Shown in pieces: positions 1-6,581 of a stretch of DNA of 10,945 bases. The stretch is from Clostridia bacterium. Lineage in GTDB: Bacteria; Bacillota_A; Clostridia; Christensenellales; Aristaeellaceae. The notes below the pieces were generated by a model. That model was not told where the DNA came from, did not search any database, and saw only the letters and a list, made by a program, of their open reading frames with translations. How positions within the stretch are numbered: the first letter of the stretch is position 1; every line of letters begins with the position of its first letter. The stretch is from the NCBI GenBank assembly GCA_017509065.1, contig JAFWQM010000140.1, positions 1-10,945 of the forward strand, given 5' to 3'. Made by a program: the position numbers and the translations under genes.

Positions 1-19
1 CAGGGCGATCTCATTTAAA
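1..19. repeat. Left terminal inverted repeat of the ISAs1 element
   Basis: This copy has G at position 7 where the other end has C; all other 18 positions match the reverse complement of 1277-1295. It contains the last codons and the TGA stop (11-13 on the complement) of the transposase. Confidence 0.9.
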
Positions 20-1186
20 AAGATCGGTAGCAGTAAACAGGAGATGGAAAGCATAGTCATTATCCATGAGGGCGATATTTGATTTTCTGCGGATACTGAT
101 TTTTCTGGAAGTATCATTTTGAAGAATAACCTTAGCCATTTTTCGGAGAACGGAAAGATTCTGCGGGGCGTTTTCTGTATGGATTTTACAATCATCCTCA
201 TGAAAAACCATGTCCAAAGACCAATGAAGGCGGTTTTCAATACCCCAATGTGACTGAACATAACGCGCGGCATCCTTGGCGGACATGGGAAAGCTGGCGA
301 TATAGAAAGATTCTTCTTTACTGATGTTTCCGTTTCTGTCTGTTCTTCTGGTCACGCATATCAGAGAGGATAAGTTTTTCCATCGTGATTTTTCTTCCAG
401 CCATGAAACGTCATTGCTCACTTCCACGCGGCGGTGGGTAACCCGTCCATGCCCACCTTCATTATACGTCTCAACGGATAGGTTTTTCTTTTCGCACTCA
501 TCCTCTCTGGCCCAATCAAAGTATTCCTTCACATTTTCATATAGTGTGGGCTGATTCTGTTTCAACCCCAATACATAATTCCCTTCGGCATTGACGATTG
601 TTTCAGCGATTGCTGTTTGGGTTCCCATTGCATCTATCGATACAACTGCACCATATACATCGATCATGGACAAGATTTCCGGTATTTTCGTGATCTCGTT
701 GCTTTTTTCATTCGTTTTTTCCTGCGCGATGGAAATCCGGTCTTCGCATACCCACGCGCTAATCATGTGGATTTTCCCTTCTGCCTCTTTTTCGTTCTTC
801 TCTCGCGCGTTGCTTGCTCCGCATATCGTCTTTCCATCAATTGCTACTTGCTTTCCGATACATCCCCCAACAAACGGCATCACCCATTCCCGATATACTT
901 TTTCTACCTGTTCCGGCTTCAGCCGCTCAAATACCCTTCGGTATGTATCATCGCTTGGCATCCCGTTGGGTAATTCCAGAAACGTTTTCAGCCAATTCTG
1001 TTTCGTATATCCATAATCTTCTATACTTTCCCAGTCTTCTAATCCTCCCATGATCCCTAACAATCCAATCACAAATATATCGATCAATTTGTGCCGTATA
1101 TTCCCACTCGGTCGCCTGGGGTCTTCCAAATGTTCATTGCAAAGTTCAAACAATCTTTCCGCCGATAAATACTGCCTGCGATCCAT
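11..1186 (-). CDS. ISAs1-family DDE transposase
   Basis: The 391-residue protein has the two-part layout of ISAs1 transposases: an N-terminal DDE-associated region (about residues 5-95, with the IRHKLIDIF and LPNGMPSDDTYRRVF segments) and a DDE catalytic domain. The likely catalytic acids are Asp117 (AIDGKT), Asp185 (VSIDAMG) and Glu317 (HWGIENRLHW). The C-terminal LDMVFHEDD block is also typical. The ATG at 1186 is preceded by GGAGG at 9 nt. An in-frame GTG at 1195 directly abuts that GGAGG and so cannot use it. The length is normal for the family and there is no internal stop or frameshift, so the element looks intact and probably active. It cuts and rejoins DNA at the terminal repeats. It lies in the direction of transcription of the upstream esterase operon, so read-through could express it. 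Confidence 0.95.
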   Translation of the reverse strand: MDRRQYLSAERLFELCNEHLEDPRRPSGNIRHKLIDIFVIGLLGIMGGLEDWESIEDYGYTKQNWLKTFLELPNGMPSDDTYRRVFERLKPEQVEKVYREWVMPFVGGCIGKQVAIDGKTICGASNAREKNEKEAEGKIHMISAWVCEDRISIAQEKTNEKSNEITKIPEILSMIDVYGAVVSIDAMGTQTAIAETIVNAEGNYVLGLKQNQPTLYENVKEYFDWAREDECEKKNLSVETYNEGGHGRVTHRRVEVSNDVSWLEEKSRWKNLSSLICVTRRTDRNGNISKEESFYIASFPMSAKDAARYVQSHWGIENRLHWSLDMVFHEDDCKIHTENAPQNLSVLRKMAKVILQNDTSRKISIRRKSNIALMDNDYAFHLLFTATDLFK

Positions 1187-1276
1187 TTCTTTCACCCTCC
1201 TACTTCCTTTTTCGAGATGGATCGCTAAAATTCCTTTTGGTAATAAAATTGTAATCTTTTTAACTATTTCGTAATA

Positions 1277-1295
1277 TTTAAATGAGATGGCCCTG
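1277..1295. repeat. Right terminal inverted repeat of the ISAs1 element
   Basis: Reverse complement of the left end with one mismatch. It lies upstream of the transposase start. The 90 bp between it and the gene are AT-rich; I could not identify a convincing -35/-10 pair there. Confidence 0.9.
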
Positions 1296-1303
1296 CGCAG
1301 ATG

Positions 1304-2077
1304 TCAGCCGAACATCCACTGCACGGCCTTGACGATGTATTCGTGCCAGAACACCATATCGTGACCGCCTTTACTTTCGTAATATTGGTGGGGAATCCGT
1401 TCATCGGTCAGGAATTTGTGCATCTGGCGATTGTTTTCCAGCAGGAAATCCTCGGTGCCGCAGGCTAAGAAGATTTCGGGCAGCTTTCCTTCCGCTTTCC
1501 GTTTCAAGGCCAGAACCTCGGGGTTTACGTCCCGCTGCTCCACCGTTTCCAGATCGCCGAAGCACTCCCGGTAGTATTCATCATTGGCCATGCCGTTGTC
1601 CGTGCCCGGTTTCATATGGGCGATGCCGTGCACGATCAGGGCGGAGGACAGGCCCGCCAGCTTGCCGAAGGTGTCCGGATAGGCCAGGGCGGTATGCAGC
1701 GCGCCGAAGCCGCCCATGCTCATGCCCGCGATGCAGGTGTTTTCCCGGTTTTTCGCCAGGCCGAAGGTGCGGCGCACATAATCCACCATTTCTTCCCCTA
1801 CCAGCGTCTGGTAGGCGTGCCCCGTGGCGGGGCCGTTCAGATAGAAGGAATTTTCCACCGTAGGCATGACGATGGCGAAGTTGTACTTGGCCGCCAGCTC
1901 CTCCGGCACCCAGTTGCCCGCCTTGCCGGTGTAGCCGTGAAGCAGGAACAGGGTGCCCATGGGCTTGTTCGGGATTTCCATGGGAATGTCCGTGCGGTAA
2001 TCATTGGGGATCAGCATTTCAAAGCTGGTAGAACGGTGCAGAGCGTTGGAGAAGTATTCGATGCGGAAATAGGCCAT
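1304..2077 (-). CDS. Alpha/beta-hydrolase, esterase D / tributyrin-esterase type
   Basis: This 257-residue cytoplasmic hydrolase of the PF00756 (putative esterase) type likely cleaves short acyl or acetyl esters. Visible features are an HGY oxyanion segment (residues 47-49), the nucleophile elbow GMSMGG with Ser120, the probable acid Asp210 in GTEDF, and His239 in KGGHD, which together give a complete catalytic triad. There is no signal peptide. The start is ATG at 2077, preceded by AGGAGG 8 nt upstream; a longer frame reaching 2143 lies inside the preceding gene and has no better ribosome site. The gene starts 5 bp after the stop of the endonuclease IV-like gene, and its ribosome site overlaps that gene's end, so the two are surely cotranscribed. 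The substrate cannot be told from sequence; S-formylglutathione hydrolase, acetylxylan and feruloyl esterases share the fold. An insertion sequence starts 8 bp after the stop. Confidence 0.87.
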   Translation of the reverse strand: MAYFRIEYFSNALHRSTSFEMLIPNDYRTDIPMEIPNKPMGTLFLLHGYTGKAGNWVPEELAAKYNFAIVMPTVENSFYLNGPATGHAYQTLVGEEMVDYVRRTFGLAKNRENTCIAGMSMGGFGALHTALAYPDTFGKLAGLSSALIVHGIAHMKPGTDNGMANDEYYRECFGDLETVEQRDVNPEVLALKRKAEGKLPEIFLACGTEDFLLENNRQMHKFLTDERIPHQYYESKGGHDMVFWHEYIVKAVQWMFG

Positions 2078-2082
2078 GGCGT

Positions 2083-2928
2083 TTACCTCCTGTTGTATAT
2101 TTCCATCATGGCCTTGGCGTCCTCGGCCATGGTGCCTTTGCATTCGCAGATGATCCGGGGCTGATAGCCTCTTTGCTTTAAAAGCGGGGCCAAATGCTGG
2201 AACCGGGGGCCGTAGGCTTCCTCCGCGAAAGTGCGGTGGCGCTTTTCCCCGGCGGCGGTGTATTCGATGGTGGAAAAATGAACGTGCATTTCCCTGGCGC
2301 GGGCAAGGCCCAGGGCTTTTTCGATTGCGTCCAGCACTGCGGCGAAATCCTCCGGCCTCTTCAGCGCGCCCTGGCCCAAGGCGTGCAGGTGGGCGAAATC
2401 AATGCAGGGGATCAGCCGCTCGTCCAATTGGCAGAAGGCAAGCGTTTCTTTTAAGTCGCCGATCTGGCTCACACGCCCCATGGTTTCCGGGCACAGGTGA
2501 ACTTGAGATAAACCTAAATCGTCCAGCCGCATATAGGCTTCCTTGATGCCCCGCCGGCAGTTTTCGATAGCTTCCTCCCGATCCAGCTTCATCAACGCGC
2601 CCACGTGCACCACCACCCGGTCGCCGCCCAAGCAGTTTACCAGCCGGGCGCTGTCGGTGATATAGCGGAAGGAGGCTTCCCGTTTTTCCGGGTCTGGATT
2701 GGCTAAATTGATGAAATACGGCGCGTGGGCGCTGACGGCGATGTCGTTTTCCCGGGCGTACCCGGCGATTTTTTCCGCCGCTTCCTCCGATAAGCCCACT
2801 CCGCGCCCGAAGGAATACTCATAGGCGGAAAGCCCCATGCCCCGCAGCCAGCCCGGCGCCTGCCAGCTGGCTTTATAGCCCTGGGCGTAAAAGGATTCGG
2901 AATTGCCCGCCGGACCGAAACGGATCAC
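2083..2928 (-). CDS. Endonuclease IV-like TIM-barrel protein (AP endonuclease family 2)
   Basis: The 281-residue protein belongs to the xylose-isomerase-like TIM-barrel / endonuclease IV superfamily, whose best-known members cut DNA at abasic sites with a three-metal centre. Candidate metal ligands in the expected order are His68 (SAHAPY), His108 (VVHVGA), Glu148 (CPETMG), Asp177 and His180 (DFAHLHA), His215 (MHVHF), His231 (GEKRHRTF) and Glu262 (CECKG). The Asp of the canonical D-R-H motif appears replaced by Lys229 in EKRH, so activity as a true AP endonuclease is not assured and a sugar-type reaction is possible. The chosen start is GTG at 2928, six bases after a run of G residues ending in GAG; it gives the N-terminus MIRFGPAGNS. 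An upstream in-frame GTG at 2973 lacks such a site. It is the first gene of a pair with the esterase. Confidence 0.82.
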   Translation of the reverse strand: MIRFGPAGNSESFYAQGYKASWQAPGWLRGMGLSAYEYSFGRGVGLSEEAAEKIAGYARENDIAVSAHAPYFINLANPDPEKREASFRYITDSARLVNCLGGDRVVVHVGALMKLDREEAIENCRRGIKEAYMRLDDLGLSQVHLCPETMGRVSQIGDLKETLAFCQLDERLIPCIDFAHLHALGQGALKRPEDFAAVLDAIEKALGLARAREMHVHFSTIEYTAAGEKRHRTFAEEAYGPRFQHLAPLLKQRGYQPRIICECKGTMAEDAKAMMEIYNRR

Positions 2929-2988
2929 ACGCAACTCCCCCCTGTGTTTTTCAGACGCATATTCAAAGGACACATTACGTCAGAGTTT

Positions 2989-3085
2989 AGAGCGGAGAGT
3001 TGAGAGTTGAGATGATATAGTGTTTAACACACGAAAAGCATATTTGACCGACTATATAAATCTCAACTCTTAACTCTCAACTCTT
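2989..3085. repeat. Long imperfect inverted repeat, MITE-like or terminator-like
   Basis: The left arm (about 2992-3020) is built from AGAGTTG-type heptads followed by GATATAGT. The right arm (3051-3085) is its near-complement, with units of CTCAACTCT. Pairing covers about 28-30 bp with a few mismatches and one bulge, around a roughly 30-bp AT-rich centre holding a smaller dyad (GTGTTTAACAC, 3020-3030). It fills the gap between the phosphoesterase and endonuclease IV-like genes. It lacks the GC-rich stem and T-run seen in the other terminators here, so a small non-autonomous mobile element or dispersed intergenic repeat is a reasonable reading. Its arms do not match the ISAs1 ends. Confidence 0.7.
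3053..3080 (-). promoter_or_regulatory. Possible promoter inside the inverted repeat
   Basis: On the minus strand TTGAGA (3075-3080) and TATATA (3053-3058) are 16 bp apart and point toward the endonuclease IV-like gene, whose start is about 120 nt downstream. The hexamers arise from the repeat itself, so this may be chance. No better promoter was seen for that gene pair. Confidence 0.3.
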
Positions 3086-3116
3086 TATCATGAGCATCAA
3101 CTGATTGCCGCGCCTT

Positions 3117-3845
3117 TTATGGCTTCTCCTTCCCGTTGGCCCGGGCGTAAACGCCGGAGAGGATTTCCCGTTCAAACAGGTCGGCGTTGTGCATGCCGCG
3201 CCGCCCAGCTTCCCGGGTGTCCCGGACGGCCTGTTCCCGATCATAGGGCACGGTGACTGTGGTGATATCCAGGGGAGCGGGTTCCCGGCTGTCCGGTTCA
3301 CAGCGCAGGATGACATATTGGGCCATGGGCACGCCCAAGCCGTTGCCCACGCTGCCGGTGTTAAACAAAATGCCCTGGGTGTTCAGCAGCCGCACGCCCT
3401 GGCGGTGGCAGTCGCCATAGCCCACCACGTCGTAATCCGGCAGAAAGTAAGGGGCAAGCAGCTCCGCGTCCTCGTGGACGCCGTAAGGCGCGGGCATGGT
3501 GGAGCGCCCGTGAAACAGGCGCGTTTTCCGGCCCGAAAGAAAGCATTCATATTCAAAGGCCCATTGGGTCAGGGCAGCCATGCGCTGTTCGCCTAACTGA
3601 TCGTAATAGAATTGATCGTTGGGGAACTGTTTTTTGCCGACGCCCTCATCCCAGTTGCCTTGCAGGATGAATTCACAGTTTTCCACCGCCCAGTCAAAGG
3701 TGCGGTCGCTGGAGGGGCCTTTGCCTACCACGTCCCCCAAACACCAGACGCGGCGGATGCCCCGGGCGCGGATGTCCCGATCCACCGCCTCCGTGGCGGG
3801 CCAATTGCCGTGCAGGTCGGCCACCAGGGCGATTTCCGTCATCAT
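3117..3845 (-). CDS. Calcineurin-like metallophosphoesterase
   Basis: This 242-residue soluble protein has the motif order of the YfcE/MJ0936-type phosphodiesterases: D10-L-H12-G-N at the N-terminus, G37-D38 followed by VVGKGP, G63-N64-W-D, His112 in LFHG, then GDCH (144-147) and NTGSVG (162-167). The motifs supply most ligands for a dinuclear metal centre, but the usual GHTH block reads GDCH, so its first His is Asp145. The substrate is unknown; the family acts on phosphodiesters, nucleotides or phosphoproteins. The start overlaps the stop of the upstream amidotransferase gene as ATGA, with GGGAG 7 nt before the first of two adjacent ATG codons (3845 and 3842; either is possible). This tight coupling says the two proteins are made together. 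The gene ends just before the inverted repeat. Confidence 0.87.
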   Translation of the reverse strand: MMTEIALVADLHGNWPATEAVDRDIRARGIRRVWCLGDVVGKGPSSDRTFDWAVENCEFILQGNWDEGVGKKQFPNDQFYYDQLGEQRMAALTQWAFEYECFLSGRKTRLFHGRSTMPAPYGVHEDAELLAPYFLPDYDVVGYGDCHRQGVRLLNTQGILFNTGSVGNGLGVPMAQYVILRCEPDSREPAPLDITTVTVPYDREQAVRDTREAGRRGMHNADLFEREILSGVYARANGKEKP

Positions 3846-4537
3846 CTGCAGGCTCCCACAAAGGCGTTGAACAGGGCCTGGGCTTCTTCGTAACGGTCGC
3901 CCAAGGCTTCGGGATGCCACTGAACGCCCAGCACAAATTTCTTCCCCGGCAGCTCTGCGCCCTCGATCAGTCCGTCCGGCGCGTGGGCAATGACCTTTAA
4001 GCCTGCCCCGGGCGTTTTTATTGCCTGATGATGGCGGCTGTTCACCTGAAACCGTGTCAAGCCCGTGATCCTGTGCAGCAGGGAGCCTTCCTCCACGAGC
4101 ATATCGTGCACCTTGTCCCGTGGGGTATCATACTGGGGATGCTTGAGCTCGGGGCCGAACTGCTCGGCTATATCCTGGTACATGGTACCACCCAGTACGC
4201 AGGACAGCACCTGATGTCCCCGGCAAATGGCGAAAATGGGCATATCCTTTTCCAGCGCCAAGCGGCACAGGGGAAACTCGAACCGGTCCCGGGCCGGGGT
4301 CGTTTCTCCGCAGCAGGGCAGCTTTTCTTCCCCATACATGTCCGGCCCCACGTCGTCCCCGCCGGTGAGCAGCAGGCCGTCCACCCGACAGAGCATTTCC
4401 CGCATGACGGCTTCATCCTCCGTCAGGGGCAGCAGCACGGGCAGCGCTCCCGCCCGGAACACCGCGTTAAAATAATCCTGATTCTGGGTTATATTCCCTT
4501 TCTCGGTCAGAGACGGGGTCACGCCGATCATAACCAT
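3842..4537 (-). CDS. Class I glutamine amidotransferase-like gamma-glutamyl hydrolase (peptidase C26, PuuD-like)
   Basis: The 231-residue protein matches the peptidase C26 family, whose members hydrolyse gamma-glutamyl amides such as gamma-glutamyl-GABA in putrescine breakdown. It has the nucleophile Cys105 in FAICRGHQ, the family block LLLTGGDDVGP (55-65), the SRHHQAI segment (168-174) and the His208/Glu210 pair in GVQWHPE, so the triad is intact. No signal peptide is seen. The start is ATG at 4537, with AGGAGG 7 nt upstream; a second ATG lies at 4531. A longer frame to 4684 runs through the promoter and terminator and is rejected. It is the first gene of an operon with the phosphoesterase. 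No other putrescine genes (puuA, B or C) are present, so the substrate stays open. Confidence 0.9.
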   Translation of the reverse strand: MVMIGVTPSLTEKGNITQNQDYFNAVFRAGALPVLLPLTEDEAVMREMLCRVDGLLLTGGDDVGPDMYGEEKLPCCGETTPARDRFEFPLCRLALEKDMPIFAICRGHQVLSCVLGGTMYQDIAEQFGPELKHPQYDTPRDKVHDMLVEEGSLLHRITGLTRFQVNSRHHQAIKTPGAGLKVIAHAPDGLIEGAELPGKKFVLGVQWHPEALGDRYEEAQALFNAFVGACR

Positions 4538-4565
4538 AAACTCTCCTCCTTTGGTTTCGGCTCCC

Positions 4566-4594
4566 ATGATAGCCCGCAAAAGTAAAAAAGTCAA
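4566..4594 (-). promoter_or_regulatory. Promoter of the amidotransferase-phosphoesterase operon
   Basis: On the minus strand TTGACT (4589-4594) and TATCAT (4566-4571) are separated by exactly 17 bp. The start codon is about 30 nt below the -10. It sits immediately after the T-run of the terminator for the upstream regulator gene, giving a compact terminator-promoter junction. Confidence 0.72.
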
Positions 4595-4600
4595 GGCGAA

Positions 4601-4633
4601 GAAAAGGCCTCCGCGGGATAAAATCGCGGAGGC
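4601..4633 (-). terminator. Intrinsic terminator of the XRE regulator gene
   Basis: A 9-bp perfect stem, GCCTCCGCG (4607-4615) with CGCGGAGGC (4625-4633), encloses a 9-nt AT-rich loop and is followed on the minus strand by CTTTTC. It lies 22 bp after the regulator stop codon. The stem is identical to that of the terminator at 6647-6672. Confidence 0.82.
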
Positions 4634-4655
4634 GCGGGAATCTGCTGACGGCGCG

Positions 4656-5489
4656 TCATGGCGTTTTATACGTTTTTCTATCAAACCAGGGTTTCGATCG
4701 GTCGTTGATCTGATAGATAAAATGGGTTGGCCGGTTCATGAGCATGGAGGAAAAATAGAGGAAAGCGATGAATTCGATGTACGCCTTTCCCTGGTAGATC
4801 GTTTTGCTTTGGGTTCCGGTGGCAAAGCTGGCTTGAGATACGACGTTGATGCTGACGAGCCCTTCAATGATTTTTGAAGCTTCCTCTGTGGAAACGGACA
4901 GGGCCGCGGCCATCGCTTCCGCGTCAAAGTAGGCGTTTTGTTCAGACATGATATAGTACATGGCTTTCAGCGCGTTGGGGGACGCCAGCACTTCGTACAG
5001 ATGAACGAACGCTTCGCCGTAGGGCACGGCGCTTTCGTAACCTTCCTTAGGTTCGGGGATCAGCAGGAAATAGGGCTGTTTTTCGTGCGGCCGTCCCTGA
5101 AAGAAGCCTTCATCCAGCGCGCCTTCCGTATAGGTGCTTTCGTCCGCGTGGCTGAATAGGAACTCATTGTATTTTTCCACCCGGCAGACAGACGCGCCGC
5201 ATAACTGGCCGATGCGGTACAGTTCCCCAATGACATCGCGCCAGTGTACGCCATACATGTGTTGCAGGAAGCGGTCGTAAAAGCTCAATTCCTCTTTTTG
5301 CCGTCCGAAGAGGGCGTCGATAGAAACGCCCAGCGCGTCCGCGATGGCGGGCAGCAGCGCCGCGTCCGGCAGGCCGCCCTGTTCCCATTTGCTCACCGCC
5401 TGGGGCGATACGCCCACGGCGGCGGCCAATTCCTCCTGTTTCATATCCTTTGCTTTGCGGAGACTTTTGAGATCAAATGTGTTTTCCAT
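4656..5489 (-). CDS. XRE-family regulator with a second winged-helix-like segment
   Basis: The 277-residue protein starts with a Cro/C1-type helix-turn-helix (about residues 7-61: LRKAKDMKQEELAAAVGVS, then QAVSKWEQG and ALGVSIDALF), which binds DNA. The rest is not a family I can name. Residues 168-235 look like a winged helix (LKAMYYIM, then AEAMAAALSVSTEEASKIIEGLV and a possible wing), similar in style to ArsR/MarR folds. The middle (70-165) is of mixed character and might sense a ligand. The start is ATG at 5489, with AGGAGG 7 nt upstream. It is monocistronic, with its own promoter and terminator. The target is unknown; autoregulation or control of the downstream hydrolase operon would be natural guesses. 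The C-terminus is basic (DRKTYKTP). Confidence 0.8.
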   Translation of the reverse strand: MENTFDLKSLRKAKDMKQEELAAAVGVSPQAVSKWEQGGLPDAALLPAIADALGVSIDALFGRQKEELSFYDRFLQHMYGVHWRDVIGELYRIGQLCGASVCRVEKYNEFLFSHADESTYTEGALDEGFFQGRPHEKQPYFLLIPEPKEGYESAVPYGEAFVHLYEVLASPNALKAMYYIMSEQNAYFDAEAMAAALSVSTEEASKIIEGLVSINVVSQASFATGTQSKTIYQGKAYIEFIAFLYFSSMLMNRPTHFIYQINDRSKPWFDRKTYKTP

Positions 5490-5528
5490 GGATGGGCCTC
5501 CTTTGTCGTTTTCTGCCGCGGCGCCTGC

Positions 5529-5557
5529 ATTGTAGCATGAACTGAAGGTTGTTTCAA
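5529..5557 (-). promoter_or_regulatory. Promoter of the XRE regulator gene, with a small dyad
   Basis: On the minus strand TTGAAA (5552-5557) and TACAAT (5529-5534) are 17 bp apart, ending about 40 nt before the ATG. A short dyad GTTG-AAA-CAAC overlaps the -35 and could be an operator for autorepression, though four-base arms are weak evidence. Confidence 0.8.
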
Positions 5558-5633
5558 CGGAGAAATCCTTCAAAAAATCAACTTATAGTGGAATGAAAAA
5601 AGATAAAACAACGAATGTTTGTTTTTGGGCAGA

Positions 5634-5665
5634 AAACAAAAAACGCCGCTGGCGAACCAACGGCG
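5634..5665 (-). terminator. Second of two tandem terminators after the Rpn-like nuclease gene
   Basis: On the minus strand CGCCG-TTGG-TTCG-CCAG-CGGCG forms a hairpin with one internal mismatch (5644-5665), followed by six T and then GTTTTC (5634-5643). This is the strongest T-run of any terminator in the window. Confidence 0.85.
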
Positions 5666-5674
5666 GCGGGATGG

Positions 5675-5707
5675 AAACAAAACGGAGCGTCCAATGCCGG
5701 ACGCTCC
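5675..5707 (-). terminator. First of two tandem terminators after the Rpn-like nuclease gene
   Basis: A perfect 9-bp stem, GGAGCGTCC (5684-5692) and GGACGCTCC (5699-5707), with a 6-nt loop is followed on the minus strand by GTTTTGTTT. It begins 10 bp after the nuclease stop codon. Confidence 0.83.
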
Positions 5708-5717
5708 ATGGGGCAGC

Positions 5718-6545
5718 TTATTCAAAGTCAACGGTTTCCGCGATTTTTTCATCGTCCCAATCCGGGTGGGCGTCCATGGTGTCCAAAATCTCCTGGAGGG
5801 TATGCGGATGAATCATCAGAATCAATGAAAGCGTTCCTTTGTCAACGGTGTGCCGGGAATTGCGTACTTGTGCAACCTTTCCCATGTATCCACCCATCCG
5901 CCTGTTTTCTTTCAGCATTTCATTCAGAACCATATACTCCCTCCTCCACTGATCGTCCGAGCGCACGTATTCCACGGCCTCGTTCAGCATTCTTGTATAG
6001 TCGCTGTCCGGCTTGAAGCCCTCCATGTAGCGCAAAAGAGATTTCAAGTCATCGCTGATTTCGCCCGCGCCGCCCTTGGTGTTGAGAATGACCTTGGTCG
6101 CGCCATCATCCAGAGCGATAGCAGGGTCTTCCCGGCAAAGATTCTCGAAGGTGTAAACCCATCGGCCCTGATGGAAGGGGTCAAAGGTGCAGATGAAAAT
6201 GACGAAGCTGCGGCGGAGCGCCGTATAATCTTCGCCCTTTTCCAGGATGTGCAGGTCAATGACCCCCTGATAATAACGCGTTCTTTTCGGCAGGTGCTTT
6301 TTATCGGAGGTTTGAATCTCCACGTTGTAGACGGTTTCTTTCTCGTCCTCCACGTACACGTCCAGCCGGATGCCTTTGGAACCGTACCGCTCATTCAGGG
6401 CTTTTTGCAGTTCGGGGTATTCGATCCTCCGTATTTTCACGCCTAAGATCATTTCCAGCAAGGGCTTTAGCAGCTTCGGGTCGCGCATCACGGCCCCGAA
6501 CATAAAATCATCCGTGATGGTCAGTTCTTCAATTGGTTTGATCAT
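5718..6545 (-). CDS. Rpn family PD-(D/E)XK nuclease / putative transposase
   Basis: The 275-residue protein matches the PD-(D/E)XK nuclease family grouped with recombination-promoting (Rpn, YhgA-like) proteins. The opening ITDDFMFGAVMRDP (10-23) and EMILG are family hallmarks. The active-site residues are Asp62 (RLDVYVEDE) and Glu76-Ile-Gln78 (YNVEIQT), followed by the usual KRTRYYQGVID (87-97). Such proteins are DNA endonucleases linked to RecA-independent recombination and in some cases to phage defence. The C-terminal ~60 residues lack the common charged repeat tail and end in DAHPDWDDEKIAETVDFE. The start is ATG at 6545, with GGGAGGG 5 nt upstream. It is monocistronic with its own promoter and tandem terminators, a self-contained cassette. 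No terminal repeats suggesting a transposon were seen around it. Confidence 0.9.
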   Translation of the reverse strand: MIKPIEELTITDDFMFGAVMRDPKLLKPLLEMILGVKIRRIEYPELQKALNERYGSKGIRLDVYVEDEKETVYNVEIQTSDKKHLPKRTRYYQGVIDLHILEKGEDYTALRRSFVIFICTFDPFHQGRWVYTFENLCREDPAIALDDGATKVILNTKGGAGEISDDLKSLLRYMEGFKPDSDYTRMLNEAVEYVRSDDQWRREYMVLNEMLKENRRMGGYMGKVAQVRNSRHTVDKGTLSLILMIHPHTLQEILDTMDAHPDWDDEKIAETVDFE

Positions 6546-6581
6546 ATGATCCCTCCCTGAACGGCAGCTGTTCCCATAAGC

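Larger units (their letters stand above)
1..1295 (-). mobile_element. Complete ISAs1-family insertion sequence
   Basis: A 1295-bp element is bounded by 19-bp terminal inverted repeats of the form CAGGGCNATCTCATTTAAA (1-19 and 1277-1295) that differ at one base, and it carries one transposase gene. The size, the single DDE gene and the CAGGG termini fit the ISAs1 family. The transposase stop codon lies inside the left repeat. The element is visibly more AT-rich than the flanking genes, as expected for a recent arrival. It ends 8 bp after the stop codon of the esterase gene and lies in the same orientation. ISAs1 elements usually duplicate 8-10 bp of target; the candidate copy on the right begins CGCAGATG at 1296, but the left copy would be outside the window, so duplication cannot be tested. 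Confidence 0.92.

Noticed and set aside
591..1016. Plus-strand open frames inside the insertion sequence
   Set aside because: ISAs1 elements carry one transposase only, and these frames are Ser/Phe-rich antisense translations of it.
1616..2164. Plus-strand open frame opposite the esterase
   Set aside because: No ribosome site or recognisable domain; explained as the antisense of a high-GC gene.
2989..3085. The inverted repeat as a derivative of the ISAs1 element
   Set aside because: Its arms (GAGTTGA units) bear no similarity to the CAGGGCNATCTCATTT ends of the insertion sequence.
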